Below are positions 1 through 4,419 of a DNA stretch of 7,297 bases, piece by piece. The notes beneath the pieces are model-generated. The model saw only the letters and a list, made by a program, of their open reading frames with translations. It was not told the origin of the DNA and made no database searches. The translations under genes and the position numbers were made by a program. Within the stretch, counting starts at the first letter, position 1. Each line of letters starts with the position of its first letter. The DNA is from Ruminococcaceae bacterium UBA1691 (GTDB lineage: Bacteria; Bacillota; Clostridia; Oscillospirales; Acutalibacteraceae): contig DCJV01000154.1 of the NCBI GenBank assembly GCA_002320555.1, positions 1 to 7,297 on the forward strand, given 5' to 3'.

Positions 1-33
1 CAACTTTATTATAGCACTTCACCTATGCTGAAC

Positions 34-78
34 TGTGAAACTGTACTGTCACACAAGAGGCCCTGCGGCCCTCTTGTG
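34..78. repeat. Two adjacent inverted repeats
   Basis: TGTGA (34-38) pairs with TCACA (49-53) across a 10-nt spacer. CACAAGAGG (52-60) pairs perfectly with CCTCTTGTG (70-78). Inside the second stem, after one C-C mismatch, CC (62-63) pairs with GG (67-68) around a TGC triloop. No T-run follows on either strand, so intrinsic termination is unlikely. The location at the edge of a mobile element and the tandem arrangement with the next hairpin suggest a protein-binding or nicking region, such as an oriT or a replication origin. This is inference only. Confidence 0.55.
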
Positions 79-80
79 GC

Positions 81-129
81 ACCCGCAGAAACCGTACAGA
101 CGCGAAGCGGCTGTACGGTTTCTGCGGGT
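81..129. repeat. Long perfect hairpin, 19-bp arms
   Basis: Positions 81-99 are perfectly complementary to 111-129 (arms beginning ACCCGCAGAAACC). The 11-nt centre itself folds: after an A-G mismatch, CGC (101-103) pairs with GCG (107-109) around a GAA triloop. The layout (long stem, 1x1 mismatch, short stem, triloop) mirrors the preceding hairpin at 52-78. There is no T-tract on either side. A perfect 19-bp stem in a non-coding part of a mobile element is a plausible oriT, single-strand origin or recombinase-binding structure, but nothing in the window decides between these. Confidence 0.6.
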
Positions 130-224
130 CAAATAACATCGACGATAACCCCTGCTACTATCTGGCCTCCCTGCTTCCCGCTTCCGTTCCCTTCCTTTCC
201 GGCGGCTTTGCCGCTCATTCCCCA
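130..224. other. Non-coding stretch with small GC hairpin
   Basis: No convincing gene is present. A GCGGC/GCCGC stem with a TTT loop lies at 202-214. TTCCCTTCC (187-195) is complementary to GGAAGGGAA (249-257) in the purine-rich tract beyond. The region may be the eroded 3' part of the minus-strand replication-like gene, but no family-like peptide is readable here in any frame I checked. Confidence 0.35.
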
Positions 225-368
225 AGGAAAGGGGTAGGGGAAAGGATAGGAAGGGAATGGGTAATTGATTGATCTTTACTTGATTTTTCTGTATTTACTT
301 CTATCTTTATTTTATTGCGTCGGATTTGCCTACATAGGCTTTTTCAACATTGGATTTCCCGACGCAGG
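225..368 (-). pseudogene. Decayed 3' tail of the replication-initiator-like gene
   Basis: Continuing the frame of the 369-692 gene past its stop gives a peptide that still looks like the family's proline-rich linker. It reads NPMLKKPM, then a stop, ANPTQ, a stop, NKDRSKYRKIK, a stop, and then a Tyr/Pro/Phe dipeptide run (PFPSYPFPYPFP). The in-frame stops are at 369-371, 330-332, 312-314 and 276-278. From memory of the family, the linker usually has repeated ENP-type motifs ending in TQLN, so each stop sits where a sense codon is expected. The repeated dipeptides also explain the plus-strand purine tract at 224-260. That this was once coding is inference from pattern, not from an alignment. 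Confidence 0.45.
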
Positions 369-692
369 TTATTCCAACGCCGGTAAAGATGACGGTGTTT
401 GCGGCTGTTCGTAGATGGTGTACTCCGCTCCCCGCAGCCGTCCCCGGCTGTCCCGTTCCCTCGTCCGCACAATATACCCCGCCCGCTCCAACTCGTGGAC
501 TGCCTGACGAATGGCGTCGATCTGCTCCCGGTTGATGTAGGCCAGCCCTTGCAGGGTATAGTCCCATTCTTCCGGGAGTGACAGCATTTGCGACAGGAGG
601 CCCTTAGCTTTCAGGGACAGAGATTTGTCCCGCAGATGGTAGTTTGCCATGACGGTGTAGTCTGTGGTTTTCTTGACATGAAATACTGACAT
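369..692 (-). CDS. Truncated helix-turn-helix replication-initiator-like protein (DUF6017-type N-terminus)
   Basis: A 107-aa product from ATG 692. A GTG nine bases upstream (699-701) would add three residues, but it lies too close to the AGGAGATG Shine-Dalgarno (701-708), whereas ATG 692 is about 7 nt away. The sequence matches the start of a widespread family on clostridial conjugative elements: SVFHVKKTTDYTVMANYHLRD, then LSLKAKGLLSQMLSLPEEWDYT, a helix-turn-helix around residues 40-85 (INREQIDAIRQAVHELERAGYI) and EYTIYEQPQ. Family members normally continue for well over 200 residues, with a proline-rich linker and a C-terminal domain. Here the gene stops just after the helix-turn-helix, so it is probably broken. 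It is divergently oriented from the XRE/recombinase operon. Its role in the element, if any survives, would be DNA binding; replication initiation is suggested by family annotation rather than by anything seen here. Confidence 0.7.
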   Translation of the reverse strand: MSVFHVKKTTDYTVMANYHLRDKSLSLKAKGLLSQMLSLPEEWDYTLQGLAYINREQIDAIRQAVHELERAGYIVRTRERDSRGRLRGAEYTIYEQPQTPSSLPALE

Positions 693-732
693 TGTATTCA
701 CATCTCCTTTTCTTTATAATTCATAATATGGA

Positions 733-761
733 TTGACAGAAATCTCACTTTCTGCTATACT
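733..761 (+). promoter_or_regulatory. Sigma-A-type promoter of the XRE-recombinase operon
   Basis: TTGACA (733-738), a 17-bp spacer and TATACT (756-761) form a near-consensus vegetative promoter. Transcription should begin near 768, giving a leader of about 19 nt before the AGGAGGTG Shine-Dalgarno (773-780) and the TTG start at 787. Because the -35 box overlaps the TTG at 734, translation starting there is ruled out. Confidence 0.8.
737..754. promoter_or_regulatory. Candidate operator between -35 and -10
   Basis: CAGAAA (737-742) and TTTCTG (749-754) form a perfect 6-bp inverted repeat with a 6-nt spacer. It lies almost exactly between the promoter boxes, where a bound dimer would block RNA polymerase. 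The adjacent gene encodes an XRE-family DNA-binding protein, so autorepression is a natural guess. A second short repeat, TACT-ATC-AGTA (758-768), overlaps the -10. Confidence 0.4.
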
Positions 762-786
762 ATCAGTACGACAGGAGGTGAGCAAT

Positions 787-1143
787 TTGAGCGATATAGG
801 CACAAGATTGAGAACGCTCCGGGAGGGCATTGGGTTATCCCAAGCCAAGTTCGGAAAAATCGCTGGCATCCCACAGGCTACCATCAACCGATACGAAACA
901 GGCTACTCCGCCGCTCCCATCAAAGTGCTGATCTGGTATGCGGATTACTTCGATGTGTCGATGGATTATATCTGCTGCCGCACTGAAAAGCCCCAGGGCA
1001 AGCTGTACGAGTATAAGCCCAAAATTCTGGAGGAAGATAAGGACATGAGGCGGTTTGTGGAGATGTGCTTTGACCCCGCCTCACCCATGAATGACCGTTT
1101 GAAAAAAGCCATCGTTGAAATGCTGGAGGGGGTGAAAGAGTGA
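787..1143 (+). CDS. XRE-family transcriptional regulator
   Basis: A 118-aa protein starting at TTG 787, chosen because AGGAGGTG (773-780) lies 6 nt upstream. The same frame is open back to 733, but that would start inside the promoter. The N-terminal half is a Cro/CI-type helix-turn-helix (residues about 5-60): RLRTLREGIGLSQAKFGKIAG, then IPQATINRYETG as the recognition helix region, then a YADYFDVSMDYI closing helix typical of HTH_3 domains. The C-terminal part (about 75-118) is acidic then helical, perhaps for oligomerisation. Its stop codon overlaps the GTG start of the recombinase gene, implying translational coupling. Likely role: control of the recombinase operon and thus of element excision, by repression or activation. 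Function is inferred from domain and context. Confidence 0.85.
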   Translation: MSDIGTRLRTLREGIGLSQAKFGKIAGIPQATINRYETGYSAAPIKVLIWYADYFDVSMDYICCRTEKPQGKLYEYKPKILEEDKDMRRFVEMCFDPASPMNDRLKKAIVEMLEGVKE

Positions 1144-2684
1144 ACATCGTCATTTACGCCCGATATTCCAGCTACAGCCAGACGGAGCAGTCCATCGAGG
1201 GCCAGCTTCAAACCTGCTACGAGTTCGCCAAGAACAATGGACATATCGTGATTGGCGAATACATCGACCGGGCGCAGAGCGGCACGACGGACAGCCGGGC
1301 CGAGTTCCAGCGTATGATCGCCGACAGCGACAAACACATCTTCGAGGGCGTTCTTGTCTACCAGCTTGACCGCTTCGCCCGGAACCGCTATGACAGCGCC
1401 ATCAACAAGGCCAAACTGAAAAAGAACGGTGTCCGGGTGATCTCCGCCAGGGAAAATATCAGCGACGACGCCAGCGGCATTTTGGTGGAGGGCGTGTTGG
1501 AAAGCATGGCCGAATACTACTCGGCGGAGTTGTCCCAAAAGATACGGCGGGGCATGGACATCAACGCCGAAAAGTGTTTGAGCAATGGGAGCAATCCGGG
1601 TCTTGGCTACTATGTGGACGAGGAACGCCGCTTCCATGTTGACCCGGAGGGTGCTACTGTTGTCCGGGAGATTTTTGAGATGTACGCCAGCGGAAAAACT
1701 GTCGCTGAAATCACGAAATATCTCAACGCAAAGCAGGTCAAGACCTCCCAAGGAAAAGAGTTCAATAAAAACAGCCTGCACCGGCTTTTGCGGAACAAGC
1801 GGTACATCGGCTATTACATCTACAAGGACACGGAAACGCCGGGCGGGATGCCCCGTATCATTGAGGACGAACTTTTTCAGCGGGTACAACACATTCTCGA
1901 CCGCAACAAAAAAGCTCCCGCCCGTTCTAGAGGGCGAGAGGAATATCTGCTGACAACAAAACTATTCTGCGGCTACTGCCGGGAGATGATGACTGGCTAC
2001 GGCGGGACAGGGAAATCCGGGACGGCCTATCGCTACTATGCCTGCAAGAACGCCAAGAAAAAGACCTGCCGGAAGAAAGTTGTCAACAAGCAGAAAATTG
2101 AGGACAGGGTTGTTTTGGAGTGCCGGAAGCTGTTGACGGACAGCAACATTGAAAAAATCGCCCTTGCGGTTGCCGCCGCTTGTGAGGCCGACTATGACAG
2201 CTCCGCCATCAAGCGCATCAAGACGGCGATACAGGAGGCGGATGCCGCTATTGAAAACCTATGGAAAGCCTTGGAGCGCGGGCAGGCGGTGGATATGATT
2301 GCCGAGCGCATTGAGAAGCGCAAGCGGGAAAAGGACGAGTTACAGGGCCAGCTTGCCATTGAGATGGGAAAGCAGGTCACATTCACCGCGCCACAGATTA
2401 AGGCGTTTCTCTACTCGCTGAAACGAGGAAATGTCAACGACGAGAACAACCGACGGGGGATGGTGAATATTTTCCTGCGGGCCATCTACCTCTACGACGG
2501 CAGAATGACGCTGATCCTCAACGGCGGGGACAGGCCGATCACCATTGATGATATTCTTCTGGACGAGATAGAAGGACACTTTGAAAGTGACGTTTCCGGC
2601 TATGCGGGGTGTTCACCGTTGGTTGCGGTCGCTCCACCAAAAAATCCGCAGTGTAAAAGCACTGCGGATTTTTTTAATGAATGA
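1140..2684 (+). CDS. Large serine recombinase (site-specific integrase)
   Basis: A 514-aa protein starting at GTG 1140, overlapping the upstream stop by 4 bp (GTGA). GGAGGGGGTG (1125-1134) serves as ribosome binding site. The resolvase-type catalytic domain (about 1-140) shows YARYSSYSQ with nucleophile Ser10 and Arg8, the QLDRFAR motif (75-81) and ESMAEYYSAELSQKIRRGM, the latter continuing into the long E helix. A recombinase DNA-binding domain follows (about 155-260, GLGYYVDEERRFHVDPEG and HRLLRNKRYIGYY). Next is a zinc ribbon with Cys277-x2-Cys280 and Cys302/Cys310, and then a charged coiled-coil segment (about 355-410). It is expected to integrate and excise the element by Ser-mediated double-strand cleavage between attP and attB, without homology. 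The length fits the TndX/TnpX-like class. The final residues are encoded by the terminator hairpin, so the extreme C-terminus is probably not critical. All visible catalytic motifs are intact. Confidence 0.92.
   Translation: MNIVIYARYSSYSQTEQSIEGQLQTCYEFAKNNGHIVIGEYIDRAQSGTTDSRAEFQRMIADSDKHIFEGVLVYQLDRFARNRYDSAINKAKLKKNGVRVISARENISDDASGILVEGVLESMAEYYSAELSQKIRRGMDINAEKCLSNGSNPGLGYYVDEERRFHVDPEGATVVREIFEMYASGKTVAEITKYLNAKQVKTSQGKEFNKNSLHRLLRNKRYIGYYIYKDTETPGGMPRIIEDELFQRVQHILDRNKKAPARSRGREEYLLTTKLFCGYCREMMTGYGGTGKSGTAYRYYACKNAKKKTCRKKVVNKQKIEDRVVLECRKLLTDSNIEKIALAVAAACEADYDSSAIKRIKTAIQEADAAIENLWKALERGQAVDMIAERIEKRKREKDELQGQLAIEMGKQVTFTAPQIKAFLYSLKRGNVNDENNRRGMVNIFLRAIYLYDGRMTLILNGGDRPITIDDILLDEIEGHFESDVSGYAGCSPLVAVAPPKNPQCKSTADFFNE
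2639..2675 (+). terminator. Intrinsic terminator overlapping the recombinase 3' end
   Basis: AATCCGCAGTG (2643-2653) pairs perfectly with CACTGCGGATT (2660-2670) around a 6-nt TAAAAG loop. The stem is extended by A-T pairs and followed by a run of seven T (2669-2675). The flanking A-run on the left makes it potentially bidirectional. It ends 7 bases before the recombinase stop codon, so the hairpin is translated. Confidence 0.88.
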
Positions 2685-2726
2685 GATAAAATATGGGAGC
2701 ATTTTTATTGCAGATTACTGGGTTTC

Positions 2727-2864
2727 GTGCAATGGCTGATGAAGGAGCTGGGGCTTGTTTGCCGTGTGCGGATGAAAAAATGCCGTTCTTACAAAGGGGA
2801 AGCGGGTAAAATTGCGCCAAATCTGCTGAACCGGAACTTTGAAGCGGAGAAACCAAACCAAAAG
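2727..2864 (+). pseudogene. IS3-family transposase (OrfB) fragment
   Basis: About 46 codons read VQWLMKELGLVCRVRMKK, then CRSYKGEAGKIAPNLLNRNF and EAEKPNQK. This matches the segment just before the catalytic DDE core of IS3/IS150-type OrfB proteins, where the sequence normally continues with WVTDVTEF. Here it changes abruptly after PNQK to unrelated codons, and on the 5' side homology begins at about the Val-Gln. No catalytic Asp/Glu residue, start signal or terminal repeat is present, so this is a dead scrap. It sits just past the recombinase terminator, at the probable element junction. Confidence 0.75.
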
Positions 2865-2919
2865 GCAATCAAAGGGATTCACATCGCTTTATCATATAAA
2901 AAAGCTTGCGGCTATTTTT
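2865..2919. terminator. Weak bidirectional terminator-like hairpin after the plsY-like gene
   Basis: AGC (2903-2905) pairs with GCT (2911-2913) around TTGCG. After one A-A mismatch, four A-T pairs (2898-2901 with 2915-2918) extend the stem. T-runs follow on both strands: six T on the minus strand and a T-rich stretch beyond 2914 on the plus strand. The GC core is only two pairs, so efficiency is doubtful, but its place directly after the minus-strand stop is right. Nothing else is visible between 2865 and 2897. Confidence 0.35.
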
Positions 2920-3780
2920 TTATTTTTCCCCCGACGGCGGAGATGGTTCCACATGGTGGTTGTCCGACGCTTCAGGAAGCTTGGGGGCCGGCTCCAATAA
3001 CGCCGCTGCAGGGACGTCCAATGCCCGTGCTAGGTGGAACAGGGCATCGAGCGAAGGCGCAAGCTTGATTTCCTCTCCCTCCAGATCGCGCAGGACCGTT
3101 TCGCTCAGCTTGGCGCTCAGCGCGAGATCCCGGGGCTCCAGATGCTTTTGCTCCCGGTAGTAAGCGATATTTTTGCCGAGATTCTGGTATTCCGCCCGAT
3201 AATCGTCCTCTACCTTTACTTCCTTGCGGAAACTGCTGCGGTGCAGCACAATGATCAGACAGGCCAGCAATCCGGCGACGATAATCGTCTCCATCCGGTA
3301 GCCATAGAAAAACATGGCCAGCGGATAGGTAATGCAGAGAGCGACCACAGCCATGACCAGCCGTTTGCTGCACAGGAAGGCCAGCAGGACGGACCAGAAG
3401 GAGATGGCGAGCAAATGATTGTCGAGTAGCAAAAGCATGGCAATGGTAACTGCCACTCCCTTGCCGCCCTTGAATTTCAGCCAGAAGGGGAAATCATGTC
3501 CCAGGGTGACGCCTGCACCCGCATAAACCACGACTAGCTCGTCCGGCTGGCCGGGAAAAATCAGGCCGCAGAGGTAGCAGGCAACGAAGGTCTTCAGGAC
3601 GTCGGCCAGAAGCGTGATCAGGCCGGCCTTGGGGCCGAGCGTCTGGGTGACGTTGGCGGTGCCCATATTGCCAGTTCCGAAATCCCGGATATCCTGCGAA
3701 ATTTTATGCCGCGTAATCAAATAAGCGGTTTGAAAACAGCCAAAGAGATAGCCGATGAAAATACAGATGATGCGGAACAT
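2920..3780 (-). CDS. plsY: PlsY-type glycerol-3-phosphate acyltransferase fused to an XRE-like HTH domain
   Basis: A 286-aa protein from ATG 3780, preceded by an AAAGGGGAAG ribosome binding site. An in-frame extension to 3888 is rejected because it runs through the promoter. Residues 1-195 are a multi-spanning PlsY domain, the enzyme that acylates sn-glycerol-3-phosphate with acyl-phosphate to make lysophosphatidate at the membrane. The first family motif appears as FGTGNMGTANVTQTLG (34-49), and the second as GHDFPFWLKFKGGKGVA (94-110), which is well conserved. The third, near residue 180, is HRSSFR rather than the usual His-Arg-x-Asn. The Arg normally three residues after the motif-1 Asn is Gln46. 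Residues about 200-266 form a Cro/CI-like helix-turn-helix (LGKNIAYYREQKHLEPRDLA, then SETVLRDLE and LARALDVPAAALLEP), followed by a Pro-rich tail. Ordinary PlsY proteins are roughly 190-220 aa, so the extra domain is unusual. In the known topology the C-terminus is cytosolic, which suits a DNA- or protein-binding domain. It may be a regulated or divergent paralogue. Confidence 0.85.
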   Translation of the reverse strand: MFRIICIFIGYLFGCFQTAYLITRHKISQDIRDFGTGNMGTANVTQTLGPKAGLITLLADVLKTFVACYLCGLIFPGQPDELVVVYAGAGVTLGHDFPFWLKFKGGKGVAVTIAMLLLLDNHLLAISFWSVLLAFLCSKRLVMAVVALCITYPLAMFFYGYRMETIIVAGLLACLIIVLHRSSFRKEVKVEDDYRAEYQNLGKNIAYYREQKHLEPRDLALSAKLSETVLRDLEGEEIKLAPSLDALFHLARALDVPAAALLEPAPKLPEASDNHHVEPSPPSGEK

Positions 3781-3841
3781 TTTTCTTCCCCTTTCTGACT
3801 GCTCTGCTGCCGGCAGGTCCGGGCAAATATAAACCAAATTT

Positions 3842-3870
3842 AGTATAGCAGGATACGTGCGATTATACAA
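3842..3870 (-). promoter_or_regulatory. Promoter of the plsY-like gene
   Basis: Read on the minus strand: TTGTAT (3870-3865), a 17-bp spacer and TATACT (3847-3842). The TATACT matches the vegetative -10 at five of six positions. The start of transcription would be near 3835, leaving a 55-nt leader that includes the palindrome CTGCCGGCAG. The -35 box overlaps the last codons and stop of the small upstream reading frame at 3863-3988. Confidence 0.6.
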
Positions 3871-3988
3871 GAAAAAAGACGTTCGCACCCGGATAAAAAA
3901 GGAAATCCATTAAAAATACGGTGTTATAAAAACGATCGCGAAAGATGCCGGTTCCGAAACCGATCAGAAACCATGCTTTTTTGTACAC
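3863..3988 (-). CDS. Possible 41-aa hydrophobic peptide, unknown function
   Basis: A short frame beginning at GTG 3988, six bases after a good GAGGAG Shine-Dalgarno (minus-strand CTAAGAGGAGAAAGAA precedes the start). The product begins MYKKAWFLIGFGTGIFRDRF and ends FYPGANVFFLV. It is unusually rich in Phe and has a short hydrophobic N-terminal segment after two lysines, as in small membrane-anchored proteins. I do not recognise a family. It lies in the same orientation as, and between, the Cys-rich peptide gene and the plsY-like gene, and its stop codon falls in the plsY-like promoter. It could be a genuine small protein, a leader peptide, or chance. The ribosome binding site is the main argument for it. 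Confidence 0.4.
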   Translation of the reverse strand: MYKKAWFLIGFGTGIFRDRFYNTVFLMDFLFYPGANVFFLV

Positions 3989-4021
3989 TTCTTTCTCCTC
4001 TTAGACTTGATCGACAAGCTG

Positions 4022-4066
4022 AGAGGCTGTCGTAGAATGCAGAGTATGCATTCTATGATAGCCTCT
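4022..4066. repeat. 20-bp hairpin with two G-U wobbles on the plus strand
   Basis: Positions 4022-4041 (AGAGGCTGTCGTAGAATGCA) pair with 4047-4066 around a GAGTA loop. The two deviations from perfect pairing are G-T combinations, which pair as G-U in a plus-strand RNA but become C-A mismatches in a minus-strand RNA. An alternative, mutually exclusive stem exists: CGACA plus GC (4012-4019) with GC plus TGTCG (4026-4032). No T-tract follows on either strand. It could be a dispersed intergenic repeat, a transcript-end structure for the Cys-rich gene, or a regulatory RNA. Confidence 0.55.
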
Positions 4067-4077
4067 GTCTTATGTAC

Positions 4078-4097
4078 GGGCGGGAAGCCTCCCGCCC
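4078..4097 (-). terminator. GC-rich hairpin 3' of the Cys-rich peptide gene
   Basis: GGGCGGGA (4078-4085) pairs perfectly with TCCCGCCC (4090-4097) around AGCC. It starts 16 bases after the minus-strand stop codon at 4113, where a terminator or mRNA-stabilising stem is expected. The absence of a following T-tract argues against a classical intrinsic terminator, so protection of the 3' end is equally possible. Confidence 0.45.
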
Positions 4098-4112
4098 AAA
4101 GTTAGGATGGAC

Positions 4113-4262
4113 TCAGTCGCAGCCACAGCCACAGCCGCAGCCACGTCCGCCGAACGTCGAACCGTTGCAGCCACAGTTATTGCAGCCGAAACCGTCATTG
4201 CAGAACAGTACGATGAGGATCAGGATGATGATCCAGGAATTGCAACCACCAAAACAGTTCAT
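4113..4262 (-). CDS. Small Cys/Gly-rich membrane peptide (49 aa)
   Basis: The frame opens at ATG 4262, eight bases after a strong AAGGAGG, and encodes 49 residues. The start MNCFGGCNSW leads into one hydrophobic span (IIILILIVLF, residues 11-20). A tail follows with repeated Cys-Asn/Gly-Cys motifs, ending in alternating Gly-Cys (GCGCGCGCD). Ten of 49 residues are Cys and twelve are Gly. This resembles the tiny high-cysteine peptides often annotated in Clostridia as 'chorion class high-cysteine HCB protein 13', which have a similar Cys-rich/hydrophobic layout; their function is not known to me. The Cys pairs could bind metal or form disulfides, possibly at the cell or spore surface. The upstream minus-strand sequence CATAATATG (near 4290-4300) loosely resembles the -10 of mother-cell sporulation sigma factors, which is weak evidence. 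The coding strand choice rests on the ribosome binding site and the peptide pattern. Confidence 0.75.
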   Translation of the reverse strand: MNCFGGCNSWIIILILIVLFCNDGFGCNNCGCNGSTFGGRGCGCGCGCD

Positions 4263-4341
4263 CTAAGCTTCCTCCTTTCCTTGTTTACACTCCCATATTA
4301 TGTGCGCGGCGCGAATGTGTGACTGCCGTGAAAAACTTCTT

Positions 4342-4370
4342 TTGAATACGATGCAGGGAAAAGGCATAAA
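4342..4370 (+). promoter_or_regulatory. Possible promoter for the 69-aa gene and clpC
   Basis: TTGAAT (4342-4347), a 17-bp spacer and CATAAA (4365-4370) match four of six positions in each box. The start would be near 4377, giving a leader of about 43 nt. I see no CtsR heptad repeat (GGTCAAA-type) and no CIRCE element between 4263 and 4420, so classical heat-shock control of clpC is not evident from this region. Confidence 0.4.
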
Positions 4371-4419
4371 CTATTGGTTGCATCCGGTTGAAGAAAAATG
4401 GATGGGAGGTATAGCGTCA

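Larger units (their letters stand above)
1..2726. mobile_element. End of a putative integrative element (serine-recombinase type)
   Basis: The stretch carries an inverted-repeat cluster, a replication-initiator-like gene typical of clostridial conjugative or mobilizable elements, an XRE regulator and a large serine recombinase. In elements of this kind the large serine recombinase usually lies next to one attachment site. Immediately after its terminator the sequence changes to an IS3 transposase scrap and then chromosomal genes (plsY-like, clpC). The junction is therefore inferred between about 2685 and 2727. The left end lies outside the window, and no attachment-site repeat can be identified from one end alone. 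No relaxase, type IV secretion or cargo gene is visible here. Confidence 0.5.

Noticed and set aside
224..260. G-quadruplex in the purine-rich tract
   Set aside because: Four G-runs exist, but one loop is about 12 nt. The tract is better explained by Pro/Phe/Tyr dipeptide codons of the decayed minus-strand gene.
733..786. Longer start of the XRE regulator at TTG 733
   Set aside because: This codon is part of the TTGACA -35 box, and the extension runs through the -10. TTG 787 has AGGAGGTG six bases upstream.
966..1892. Long open frame (308 codons) antisense to the recombinase
   Set aside because: The sense strand encodes clear catalytic motifs. The antisense frame has no ribosome binding site or recognisable domain and mirrors the codon bias of the real gene.
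2865..3068. Extension of the IS3 fragment frame to 3068 as a real 113-aa protein
   Set aside because: After PNQK the codons lose all family similarity and run antisense through the end of the PlsY-like gene.
3781..3888. 36-residue N-terminal extension of the PlsY-like protein
   Set aside because: The extension crosses the probable promoter (3842-3870). ATG 3780 has a ribosome binding site and starts exactly at the first membrane helix.
4072..4322. Plus-strand Gln/Pro- or Ala/Thr-rich frames opposite the Cys-rich peptide
   Set aside because: Their low-complexity products are the reverse reading of alternating Gly-Cys codons. Only the minus-strand frame has a strong ribosome binding site.
4300..4419. 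Longer version of the 69-aa protein
   Set aside because: The upstream start codons lack a ribosome binding site, and a plausible promoter lies inside this stretch.
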